9,438 nt of DNA from Phycisphaerae bacterium (GTDB lineage: Bacteria; Planctomycetota; Phycisphaerae; JAAYCJ01). Both the position numbers and the translations under genes were made by a program. The DNA is taken from positions 1-9,438 of the forward strand of contig JAAZAW010000158.1 of the NCBI GenBank assembly GCA_012514125.1. The letters are read 5' to 3'. Shown here piece by piece: positions 1 through 5,914 of this stretch (positions within the stretch are counted from its first letter, which is position 1; every line of letters starts with the position of its first letter). The notes under the pieces were generated by a model. That model ran no database searches, had not been told where the DNA came from, and saw nothing but the letters and a program-made list of their open reading frames with translations.

Positions 1-1047
1 TACGAGATCATCCGATATATTCCCGATTATCGTATCATCGTCATCAAAAGCACGGTTCCCATCGGAACCAATTCTCGTCTTTCGAACGAACTGGCTCGAC
101 TCACCGAGATTCCCTTCGATCTCGTGAGCAATCCGGAATTCCTCAAAGAAGGATGCGCCATCGAAGATTTCTTTCGTCCCGATCGTATCATTATTGGAAC
201 CACAAGCCCCAACGCCGCCGCAGTCCTTCAGGAACTTTACGACCCCTTTGTGCGAAACGGAAAACCCATCATCGTTATGGACCCCACCAGCGCCGAAATG
301 ACCAAATATGCCGCCAACGCCATGCTCGGAACCAAAATCTCGTTCATCAACGAAATCGCAAACCTCTGCGATCTGCTTGGTGCCGATATCAACAACGTCC
401 GAAGAGGTATCTGCAGCGATATCCGTATCGGCTATCATTTTCTATATCCAGGCTTGGGCTTTGGAGGGTCTTGCTTTCCGAAAGATGTCCAGGCGTTGAT
501 TAGAATCGGAGAAACTCACGGATATCCGGGCTGGCTCCTGCGGGCCGTCAAACAGGTCAACGATCATCAAAAATTCACACTCCAGCGGAAAATTATATCC
601 CTTTTCGGAGAAGACCTCACCGGTTTACACTTCGCCCTCTGGGGCGCCGCGTTCAAACCCGGAACCGACGATATCCGCGAATCCCCCGCCATTGGGCTGA
701 TCTCCGATATCCTTTCGCGTTCAGGCCATCTTCACGTTCACGACCCCCAGGCCCTTGAAAATCTGAAAAAAATCTTCGGCAATCAGATTCAATATTACCA
801 GGAAATGTACCAGATGCTCGAAAATGTCGATGCCTTGTGCATTCTGACCGAATGGGCCGTTTATCGAAATCCTGACATCGAAAAAATGCTCCAGCTTATG
901 CGCAGACCGATCATCTTTGACGGACGAAATCTTTACGAATGCGCCAAAATGACCGGCAAAGGGTTCACCTATTTCGGCATCGGTCGAGGTCATCCAATCG
1001 CATCCCTTCCGCAAATACTCGACGAAGAACTCATCGTCGAACCTTAA
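1..1047 (+). CDS. ugd: UDP-glucose/UDP-sugar 6-dehydrogenase, 5' end missing
   Basis: The reading frame is open from the first base, so this is the last 348 codons of a gene that begins before the window. Family members oxidise UDP-glucose (or a related UDP-sugar) to the uronic acid in two NAD+-dependent steps, in the cytoplasm, to feed envelope polysaccharide synthesis. Visible motifs are KSTVPIGT near fragment residue 16, NPEFLKEG with the neighbouring RPDRIIIG, KYAANAML with the conserved Lys, and the active-site loop GFGGSCFPKD, whose catalytic Cys is encoded at 472-474. The C-terminal UDP-binding domain contains FKPGTDDIRESPA. Family proteins are usually about 430-450 residues, so roughly 90 N-terminal residues, including the GxGxxG dinucleotide fold, lie outside the window. 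It ends 33 bp from the convergent scpB, with no clear terminator between them. RESPA and the Cys loop favour UDP-glucose over GDP-mannose dehydrogenase, but the exact sugar cannot be fixed. Confidence 0.93.
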   Translation, partial: YEIIRYIPDYRIIVIKSTVPIGTNSRLSNELARLTEIPFDLVSNPEFLKEGCAIEDFFRPDRIIIGTTSPNAAAVLQELYDPFVRNGKPIIVMDPTSAEMTKYAANAMLGTKISFINEIANLCDLLGADINNVRRGICSDIRIGYHFLYPGLGFGGSCFPKDVQALIRIGETHGYPGWLLRAVKQVNDHQKFTLQRKIISLFGEDLTGLHFALWGAAFKPGTDDIRESPAIGLISDILSRSGHLHVHDPQALENLKKIFGNQIQYYQEMYQMLENVDALCILTEWAVYRNPDIEKMLQLMRRPIIFDGRNLYECAKMTGKGFTYFGIGRGHPIASLPQILDEELIVEP

Positions 1048-1080
1048 GATGATACGCCATGACCAACGCCTCTGCGAAAT

Positions 1081-2106
1081 TTACACTACCGGTTGATTCT
1101 CATCACGATCGGCATCGACTTTATTGTCATCGCCGGGTAAATCTGACGGATGATTTTCCGGGGAAGATAATTCGGGTTCGGGAATATCATTCTGGACATT
1201 CTGCGATGGTTGCGGTGAGTCAGGTTGGGACTCAGATTGAGATTCGGAAGAAACACGATCGGATTCTTCGGGCCCAGGTTTGGGCGTTTTGGACGGCGGC
1301 AGCAATTCGGGAACTTTGGGCAGGTCTTCGAGCGAAGCCAGGCCAAAGACTTGCAGGAAACGCTTGGTGGTTCCGTAGAGCATGGGACGGCCTAGTTCTT
1401 CGGCTCGGCCAACGATTTTGACAAGGTCTTTTTCCATGAGAGTTCGGATCATTTCACCGCAGGCTACGCCTCGGATGGCTTCGATTTCGGCGCGAAGGAC
1501 CGGTTGTTTATAGGCAATGACGGCGAGGGTTTCGAGGGCGGCGCCGGATAGTTTGCTTTCGGATCGGACCTTGTAGAGCTGCTGGAGATAAGTCGCGTAC
1601 TGCGGACAAGTCATCATCTGGAATCCGCCGGCGATTTCCTGAATGTGGAAGGAACAGTTCCAATGTTGATAGTTGCTGTTAAGCCGATCGATGATTTCCC
1701 GGATTTCTTTGGTGGAAATCGCGCCGATCACCGAGGCGATTTTGGCAGCAGGCAACGGACCATCGCTGGAAAATAAAACCGCTTCGACGATTTGATCGCG
1801 TGTGAGACTTGTGGCTGGTGTGTCGGAGTCGTCCTGCGAAAATTCGTCGTTTTCGTTTTCAGATTCCGATTCCGAAATGGATTCTTCGAGTGCGCGGTCG
1901 ATGTCCTGTTCGAGTTCAGCTAGTTTATCATCGGGAACCATAATTTCGGATTCAGCGCCGGTGTCGGTGTCGGACGAGGTGTCACACCGGTCGTCGGATT
2001 CGGATTGCGCTTCAAGCGGTTCATCCTGCCGAACCTGGGTTTCATCGGCCGGTTGGGTGATGTTTTCGTCCTGCGGATCGATGTGTTCGTTGAAATCCTG
2101 TTGCAT
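1081..2106 (-). CDS. scpB: Segregation and condensation protein B with long acidic tails
   Basis: ScpB is the winged-helix (kleisin-associated) partner of ScpA and SMC in the condensin complex that compacts and segregates chromosomes. The conserved core spans about residues 103-270. It starts LTRDQIVEAVLFSSDGPLP, continues through GGFQMMTCPQY, and has the second winged helix in LSGAALETLAVIAYKQPVLR, IEAIRGV and GRPMLYGTTKRFLQVFGL. That core is close to the usual whole ScpB (about 180-200 residues), but this protein has 341. Residues 1-100 are rich in Asp, Glu and Ser (including an ESISESESENENDE run), and residues 272-341 are rich in Pro, Ser and Glu. Both tails are probably disordered. The ATG is preceded by AAGGGA with 9-nt spacing, located in the last codons of nadE, so translation is probably coupled. 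It is the last gene of the pfkA-nadE-scpB set. No scpA is in the window. Confidence 0.93.
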   Translation of the reverse strand: MQQDFNEHIDPQDENITQPADETQVRQDEPLEAQSESDDRCDTSSDTDTGAESEIMVPDDKLAELEQDIDRALEESISESESENENDEFSQDDSDTPATSLTRDQIVEAVLFSSDGPLPAAKIASVIGAISTKEIREIIDRLNSNYQHWNCSFHIQEIAGGFQMMTCPQYATYLQQLYKVRSESKLSGAALETLAVIAYKQPVLRAEIEAIRGVACGEMIRTLMEKDLVKIVGRAEELGRPMLYGTTKRFLQVFGLASLEDLPKVPELLPPSKTPKPGPEESDRVSSESQSESQPDSPQPSQNVQNDIPEPELSSPENHPSDLPGDDNKVDADRDENQPVV

Positions 2107-2112
2107 ATCGTT

Positions 2113-3795
2113 TTATCCCTTGCAGCGAGTATTTTTTATCGTCGTTGTAAAAGATTGTTTAAAACCCTGGGCAATCGGCACCCTTCTGCCGGAGCCGAAG
2201 GCTCGCGAGGTTACTTTGATACCAATCGCAGCCTGTTTGCGTTTATATTCGTTTCGGTCGACCGTCACAATGATTTTTTTGACGATTTCCGGATCGAAGC
2301 CTCGTGTGATAATCTGCTCGGCGCATTGTTCCTCTTCGATATAGAGTTTGAGAATTTCGTCGAGGAGTTCGTAAGGGGGCAAAGAGTCCTGGTCGGTCTG
2401 ATTGAAACGTAACTCGGCGGATGGAAGTTTGGTGATGATGTTTGCGGGAATGATTTCCCGATCCCGATTGATATATCGGGCAAGTTCATAGACCATTGTT
2501 TTCGGGACGTCGCTGATGAGGCCCAATCCCCCCGCCATATCGCCGTAAAGCGTGCAATAGCCCATGGACATTTCGCTTTTGTTTCCGGTGCTGAGCAGAA
2601 GATAACCGAACTTGTTCGACAAAGCCATCAGGAGTGTGCCCCTGATGCGGGCCTGGATGTTTTCTTCGGTAACATCTTCTTTGAGTCCGGTAAACGAAGG
2701 CGCGAGGACATCGAGGAAGGTGGTTCGGAGTTGTTCGATGGGGATGACGGAGAACTCGATTCCGAAATTGCGGGCGAGAATTTCCGAGTCGGTCAGACTT
2801 GAAGCGGCGTTGAATTTCGAGGGCATGGCGACGCCATGAACCATGTCTGCTCCCAGAGCATCGACAGCCAAGGCGGCGACAACGGCGGAATCGATCCCTC
2901 CGGAAAGTCCGATAACGACGCCCTTCCGAAAACCACATTTTTGAACATAATCACGCAGGCCAAGGACCAGACCCTTGTAAACGGAATCGATGCCTTTGGG
3001 CATGGGGTTGATCGGGCCCGAACAGTCACCGTTAAGATCGACGATCAGGAGGTCTTCCTCAAAACTTTTGCAACGCGCCTTGAGATTGCCGTCGGGACCA
3101 TAAACACAGCTCGCGCCGTCGAAGACGAGTTCATCGTTTCCGCCGACCATGTTCACGTAAATCAAAGGACGCTGATAATTTTGAGCATGTTCGGAAAGAA
3201 GGCGGGATCGGATATGGTTTTTACCAATGGCGAAAGGCGAGGCGGCGGCATTGATGAAGATTTCCGCACCGGCCTGGGCGAGTTGAGCCAGCGGATCCTG
3301 ATGATATAAAACCCTGCCGAGAACGCCCTGAATGGTCCAGAGGTCTTCGCAGATGCTCAAACCAATTTTTTTCCCGGCAACGCGGGCAAGTGACACCATG
3401 GGGCCGGGTTCAAAGTATCGCTTTTCATCAAAGACGTCGTAGTTGGGCAACAGCGATTTGTTATGAACGCTTTGAATGTGTCCATCGCCCAGAACTGCCA
3501 TCGAGTTAAACAGGGATCGACCGACGGGCGACGTATTTTGTTGAACGCATCCGACCATTGCGGTGATTCCGCCGGGCATCGTCCGGGCGATAAGGTCCAA
3601 CGCATCGAGATTCTGCTCGATGAAGTTGGGTTTTAGCAACAGGTCTTTGGGCGGGTATCCCACCAGCGAAAGTTCTGGAAAAATTACAAGCTCAGCGTTT
3701 TGTTCGCGAGCACGGGCGATATACTCCAGGATTTTGGCGGAGTTATTTTCAAAATCACCGATAATCGAATTCATTTGCGCCAAGGCAATTTTCAT
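2113..3795 (-). CDS. nadE: Glutamine-dependent NAD+ synthetase
   Basis: This cytoplasmic enzyme makes NAD+ from deamido-NAD+, ATP and ammonia released from glutamine, the last step of NAD synthesis. From the chosen ATG it has 560 residues, typical for the two-domain form. The N-terminal nitrilase-type glutaminase domain shows its triad: Glu41 in FPELSLVGYPPKDLL, Lys113 in NKSLLPNYDVFDEKRYFEPG, and Cys149 in SICEDLW. The C-terminal synthetase domain has the ATP pyrophosphatase loop LSGGIDSA at about 297-304, then STGNKSEMSMGYCTLYGDMAGG and RFNQTDQDSLPPYE. The frame extends 13 codons upstream to a TTG, but the ATG at 3793-3795 is preferred: GAGGA lies 10 nt before it, and MKIALAQMN is the normal family start. 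It follows pfkA by 54 bp and precedes scpB by 6 bp. Its own glutaminase domain means no separate ammonia source is needed. Confidence 0.96.
   Translation of the reverse strand: MKIALAQMNSIIGDFENNSAKILEYIARAREQNAELVIFPELSLVGYPPKDLLLKPNFIEQNLDALDLIARTMPGGITAMVGCVQQNTSPVGRSLFNSMAVLGDGHIQSVHNKSLLPNYDVFDEKRYFEPGPMVSLARVAGKKIGLSICEDLWTIQGVLGRVLYHQDPLAQLAQAGAEIFINAAASPFAIGKNHIRSRLLSEHAQNYQRPLIYVNMVGGNDELVFDGASCVYGPDGNLKARCKSFEEDLLIVDLNGDCSGPINPMPKGIDSVYKGLVLGLRDYVQKCGFRKGVVIGLSGGIDSAVVAALAVDALGADMVHGVAMPSKFNAASSLTDSEILARNFGIEFSVIPIEQLRTTFLDVLAPSFTGLKEDVTEENIQARIRGTLLMALSNKFGYLLLSTGNKSEMSMGYCTLYGDMAGGLGLISDVPKTMVYELARYINRDREIIPANIITKLPSAELRFNQTDQDSLPPYELLDEILKLYIEEEQCAEQIITRGFDPEIVKKIIVTVDRNEYKRKQAAIGIKVTSRAFGSGRRVPIAQGFKQSFTTTIKNTRCKG
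2116..2121 (-). promoter_or_regulatory. scpB ribosome binding site inside the nadE end
   Basis: AAGGGA on the minus strand lies 9 nt before the scpB ATG and spans the last sense codons and the first stop base of nadE. Ribosomes finishing nadE would be positioned to start scpB, so coupling is likely. Confidence 0.6.
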
Positions 3796-3805
3796 TTTAG
3801 CATCA

Positions 3806-3810
3806 TCCTC
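3806..3810 (-). promoter_or_regulatory. nadE ribosome binding site (decides the start)
   Basis: GAGGA on the minus strand lies 10 nt before the ATG at 3793-3795. It supports that ATG over the in-frame TTG at 3832-3834, which would add 13 residues that do not look like the family N terminus. Confidence 0.65.
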
Positions 3811-3849
3811 AAACGTATTTAAACGGCTGGGCAATGTTTACATTACATA

Positions 3850-4827
3850 TTACATCGCCAGCGCCGGCAGAATTTTCAGTAAAAAATCGTCGAGGGGTTT
3901 TGCCTCTTTCCTTGTCCAGGTTTCCACCAGCGGAACCGCCACAAGCTTGCCCGCCATTTCGCCGGCCATCACAGCGTTTTGCTCCTGTCGGATTAGTTTG
4001 ACCGCATAGGCTCCGAGCTTGGTGGCAAGAATACGATCGACGGCGGTAGGCGAGCCGCCTCGCTGGACGTGTCCCAGAACCGTAATTCTATACCGACCCT
4101 GGGCGTTCTTCTCCATTTGTTTGGCGATTTCATAGACCGCCCCTTCGGAACCCTGCTCGGAGACAACGACGATCCCGCTGGTCTTTCCGAGTCTTCGGCC
4201 TTCATCCATCGCATGGGCGATTTTCGAAATATCGGTATCGGTTTTAGGTAAAATGACCTGTTCGGCCCCCCCCGCCACCGTCGCAGCCAAAGCGATATAA
4301 CCGGCCCATCGCCCCATCACTTCGACGAGGAAAAACCGTTCATGCGATTCGGCGGTGTCCCGAAGACGGTCGATGGCTTCGAGGACCGTGTTGATGGCGG
4401 TGTCGAAACCGATGGTGTAATCCGAGCCGTAAAGATCGTTGTCGATGGTTCCGGGAACACCGATAACCTGCCCGGACCAGACTTTCGACAGGGCCTCACA
4501 GCCATGGAATGTTCCATCGCCGCCTATGGCGATCAAACCGGTAATGCCGCGTTTCGTCAAATGAGCCGCAGCCTTTTGCTGTCCTTCGAGGGTCATAAAC
4601 TCCTGTGACCGCGCAGTTCGCAGGAAGGTTCCGCCCTGATGAATGATGTTGGAAACGGAACGAGCCGTCAAAGGAACGATCGCATCGTCGATCAATCCCT
4701 GAAAGCCGCGGGACACACCGTAAACTTGTAGTCCCTCGGCTATTCCGACACGGGTGGCGGCGCGAATCGCGGCGTTCATTCCCGGAGCGTCACCACCACT
4801 GGTCAATATTGCAACAGCCTGGGTCAT
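3850..4827 (-). CDS. pfkA: ATP-dependent 6-phosphofructokinase
   Basis: This enzyme phosphorylates fructose 6-phosphate to fructose 1,6-bisphosphate, the committed step of glycolysis, in the cytoplasm. Its 325 residues match the short bacterial PfkA (about 320). Motifs in order are the nucleotide-binding TSGGDAPGMNAAIR at 9-22, IGGDGT at 101-106, PGTIDND at 125-131 with the catalytic Asp129, DYTIGFDTA, the sugar-phosphate loop EVMGRWAGYIAL at 169-180, and GHVQRGGSPTAVDR near 253-266. Pyrophosphate-dependent relatives carry Asp after GGD and Lys before TID. Here both positions are Gly (GGDG, PGTID), which predicts ATP as donor. The ATG has GGAG 8 nt upstream and a promoter candidate about 40 nt further upstream. 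It is the first gene of the set with nadE and scpB. Allosteric behaviour cannot be read from the sequence with confidence. Confidence 0.96.
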   Translation of the reverse strand: MTQAVAILTSGGDAPGMNAAIRAATRVGIAEGLQVYGVSRGFQGLIDDAIVPLTARSVSNIIHQGGTFLRTARSQEFMTLEGQQKAAAHLTKRGITGLIAIGGDGTFHGCEALSKVWSGQVIGVPGTIDNDLYGSDYTIGFDTAINTVLEAIDRLRDTAESHERFFLVEVMGRWAGYIALAATVAGGAEQVILPKTDTDISKIAHAMDEGRRLGKTSGIVVVSEQGSEGAVYEIAKQMEKNAQGRYRITVLGHVQRGGSPTAVDRILATKLGAYAVKLIRQEQNAVMAGEMAGKLVAVPLVETWTRKEAKPLDDFLLKILPALAM

Positions 4828-4857
4828 AAAACTTTCTCCATAAAGAAGGATATTTTC

Positions 4858-4871
4858 GTAAATTTATTTAC
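4858..4871. promoter_or_regulatory. Short dyad at the pfkA promoter, possible operator
   Basis: GTAAAT-TT-ATTTAC is a perfect 6-bp inverted repeat with a 2-bp centre. It overlaps the downstream edge of the proposed -10 box and covers the predicted start site, where a repressor could act. AT-rich DNA gives short dyads by chance, and no regulator is identified. Confidence 0.25.
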
Positions 4872-4897
4872 AATAACATATCCAATTCAGGGGTCAA
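4870..4897 (-). promoter_or_regulatory. Candidate sigma-70-type promoter of pfkA-nadE-scpB
   Basis: Read on the minus strand, TTGACC (4892-4897, five of six consensus bases) is followed after 16 bp by TATTGT (4870-4875, four of six). The predicted start is near 4863, giving a leader of about 36 nt with the GGAG site before the pfkA ATG. The surrounding DNA is clearly more AT-rich than the genes. Promoter rules in the host are unknown, so this is a candidate only. Confidence 0.4.
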
Positions 4898-4911
4898 CAG
4901 AAATAGTACTT

Positions 4912-5223
4912 TCATGGTAACCCCTCAGTCTTTTTAACAAAGCCGATGCCGGGCTTTTTGCCCGAAATTTTCACCCGATGAAAAGCGCCTTTACCCTGTC
5001 CGGACGTCCCATCGCGGGCTTCCGCGACGCTCCGCCGGAGTTCCGCGAGCACAGACCGGATGTCCGCAAAGCCGCTACGGACCTCCGCGAACGAACGACG
5101 GAAATCCGCGAGGAAATGCCGGAGGCCCGCGAGGCCGTCGCGGAAGTCCGCGAGAGCGTCGCGGAACTCCGCAACAAAGCTACTGAAGCCCAAATTCATC
5201 CTGCCAGCGATTATAATAACCAT
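4912..5223 (-). CDS. Possible small coiled-coil protein encoded by the 21-bp repeats
   Basis: No family is recognised. The frame gives 103 residues from the ATG at 5221-5223, or 95 from an inner ATG at 5197-5199. Its centre is seven perfect heptads of the form [FLVI]-R-x-x-[LFV]-A-[DEG], with two hydrophobic positions spaced 4 and 3 apart as in a coiled coil, a fixed Arg and Ala, and variable outer positions. The Arg codon varies silently (CGC, CGG, CGT) while the residue stays fixed, which favours the minus strand as the coding one. The C-terminal 37 or so residues are basic and Gly-rich and are not repeated. Against a real gene: neither ATG has a good ribosome binding site, and the opposite strand (4978-5229) also has an open heptad frame, though with prolines and only one hydrophobic position per heptad. 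The frame stays open upstream to 5394 through other repeat DNA. It ends 84 bp before pfkA. It may be only a by-product of repeat expansion. Confidence 0.3.
   Translation of the reverse strand: MVIIIAGRMNLGFSSFVAEFRDALADFRDGLAGLRHFLADFRRSFAEVRSGFADIRSVLAELRRSVAEARDGTSGQGKGAFHRVKISGKKPGIGFVKKTEGLP
5020..5187. repeat. 21-bp tandem repeat, eight units, each with dyad symmetry
   Basis: Units begin at 5020, 5041, 5062, 5083, 5104, 5125, 5146 and 5167. The last is degenerate, and a further decayed copy, out of register by one base, seems to lie at about 4998-5019. The plus-strand consensus is nTCCGCGA, eight variable bases, CGGAn. Six of the first seven units keep TCCG at the start and CGGA at the end (the unit at 5125 starts CCCG), so each can fold back on itself. 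The unit at 5146 is a near-perfect hairpin, TCCGCGA / TCGCGGA around five bases. The central eight bases differ in every unit. Because 21 is three times seven, the array reads as heptads in frame on both strands. Confidence 0.85.
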
Positions 5224-5292
5224 CACTGATATTTTCAGGCGTTTTCCGCATTCTGCCTGCAAATTCCGGCGAACCACTTTTCTATAGAACGC

Positions 5293-5320
5293 CTCCAACC
5301 TCCAACTTCTAACTTTTAAC
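5293..5320. repeat. Four tandem heptanucleotide repeats
   Basis: Four adjacent 7-bp units on the plus strand, CTCCAAC twice, then TTCTAAC and TTTTAAC, fit the pattern YTYYAAC (GTTRRAR on the other strand). All differences are transitions at the Y positions. Degenerate heptamer arrays of this kind are known in spacers of several bacterial groups. The array lies between the 21-bp repeat and queD. Translation of this stretch is probably meaningless. Confidence 0.75.
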
Positions 5321-5378
5321 TCTCCCTTCATCCGTATCCGCCAGGTCGAGGCGTAAACCTGTTGCCATTGGTTTCCTT

Positions 5379-5416
5379 TTGACATAAAATTCACAAAAGG
5401 GTAACTTTTTTATATA
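5379..5416 (+). promoter_or_regulatory. Candidate promoter region of queD and the PAS activator
   Basis: TTGACA at 5379-5384 matches the -35 consensus exactly. The -10 element is uncertain: TAACTT at 5402-5407 has the right spacing (17 bp) but only three matching bases, while TATATA at 5411-5416 matches better but lies 26 bp away. The second would give a leader of only a few bases, which would fit the lack of a ribosome binding site before the queD ATG. Confidence 0.3.
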
Positions 5417-5428
5417 AAGCGAACAACA

Positions 5429-5884
5429 ATGTATCGAGTCAATAAACAATTCGATTTTCAGGCGGCTCATGTGTTGAGCAAACATCCGGGGCTTTGTCGA
5501 TTTCCGCACGGACATAATTATAAGGTGGAGATCACGCTGACCGCGCAGGAGTTGGATGAAAATAATATGGTCTGCGACTTCCAGGCCCTCAAAATTATCT
5601 TGAGCGAATGCCTCGATCAACTCGATCATTCCATCCTGCTCAACTCATCGGACCTGGCCGGCCGCAAGTCGCAGGAAAATAATCCCCGCTGTCATCTGTT
5701 TGAAAATAAGGACCCGACCAGTGAAGTTCTGGCGGAGACGATCTTTCATTTCCTGCAGGATCGACTCGGCAAGCGCATCGTTCATTCCTCGTCGGGAATC
5801 GAATATAAAATCAATCCTTCCGCGAAACTTGAAAAGGTTCGGCTGTGGGAAACACCGACGGCCTGGGCGGAATATCAACCATAA
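5429..5884 (+). CDS. queD: 6-pyruvoyl-tetrahydropterin synthase family, probable QueD
   Basis: QueD (6-carboxy-5,6,7,8-tetrahydropterin synthase) converts dihydroneopterin triphosphate to carboxytetrahydropterin in the pathway to the tRNA base queuosine. The zinc histidines are visible as His14 (FDFQAAHVL) and His27/His29 (PHGHNY). The catalytic Cys23 precedes them, Asp66-His67 (LDHS) completes the triad, and PTSE (96-99) and Glu141 (RLWET) are the expected substrate-binding acids. At 151 residues it is longer than the common form of about 120. The extra length sits mainly in about 72-95 and the loop near 113-136. The ATG gives the standard MYRVNKQFDF start but has no clear ribosome binding site. 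The next gene starts 30 bp downstream on the same strand, so the two are probably cotranscribed. No other queuosine gene is in the window, and a related pterin reaction is possible. Confidence 0.88.
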   Translation: MYRVNKQFDFQAAHVLSKHPGLCRFPHGHNYKVEITLTAQELDENNMVCDFQALKIILSECLDQLDHSILLNSSDLAGRKSQENNPRCHLFENKDPTSEVLAETIFHFLQDRLGKRIVHSSSGIEYKINPSAKLEKVRLWETPTAWAEYQP

Positions 5885-5914
5885 AAATCGATCGGGCACA
5901 AACTAAAAAGAAGA

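Larger units (their letters stand above)
4828..5428. other. Repeat-rich spacer between pfkA and queD
   Basis: About 600 bp without a secure gene. From left to right it holds the AT-rich pfkA promoter region, a stretch with small competing hairpins (4939-4964), the 21-bp repeat array, an unassigned stretch (about 5188-5292), the heptamer array, and an AT-rich segment with the queD promoter candidate. No tRNA or known structured RNA was recognised by eye. Confidence 0.7.

Noticed and set aside
1958..1990. Inverted repeat CCGGTGT / ACACCGG
   Set aside because: It lies inside the scpB coding sequence with a 19-bp loop, in repetitive low-complexity codons. Chance is the simpler explanation.
1802..2344. 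Plus-strand 180-residue open frame over scpB and nadE
   Set aside because: It is the antisense shadow of the acidic scpB tail, rich in Ser from reversed Asp/Glu/Ser codons, and it straddles two real genes.
3793..3834. Longer nadE starting at the upstream TTG
   Set aside because: The extra 13 residues are unlike the family start, and the ribosome binding site fits the inner ATG.
4939..4964. Hairpin followed by T residues as an intrinsic terminator
   Set aside because: AAAGCC/GGCTTT and CGGGC/GCCCG are short and compete with each other, and no plus-strand gene ends just before them. On the minus strand no T run follows.
4998..5187. The 21-bp array as a miniature CRISPR array
   Set aside because: The conserved block is about 13 bp and the variable part only eight bases, far too short for spacers. 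The period keeps a protein frame and no cas gene is present.
4978..5229. Plus-strand 83-residue frame as the real repeat protein
   Set aside because: It lacks a ribosome binding site, its heptads contain prolines and only one hydrophobic position each, and its Arg codon shows no silent change, unlike the minus frame.
5237..5294. AGGCGTT / AACGCCT inverted repeat as ends of a small mobile element
   Set aside because: Only 7 bp with 44 bp between, no target duplication seen, and the right arm runs into the heptamer array.
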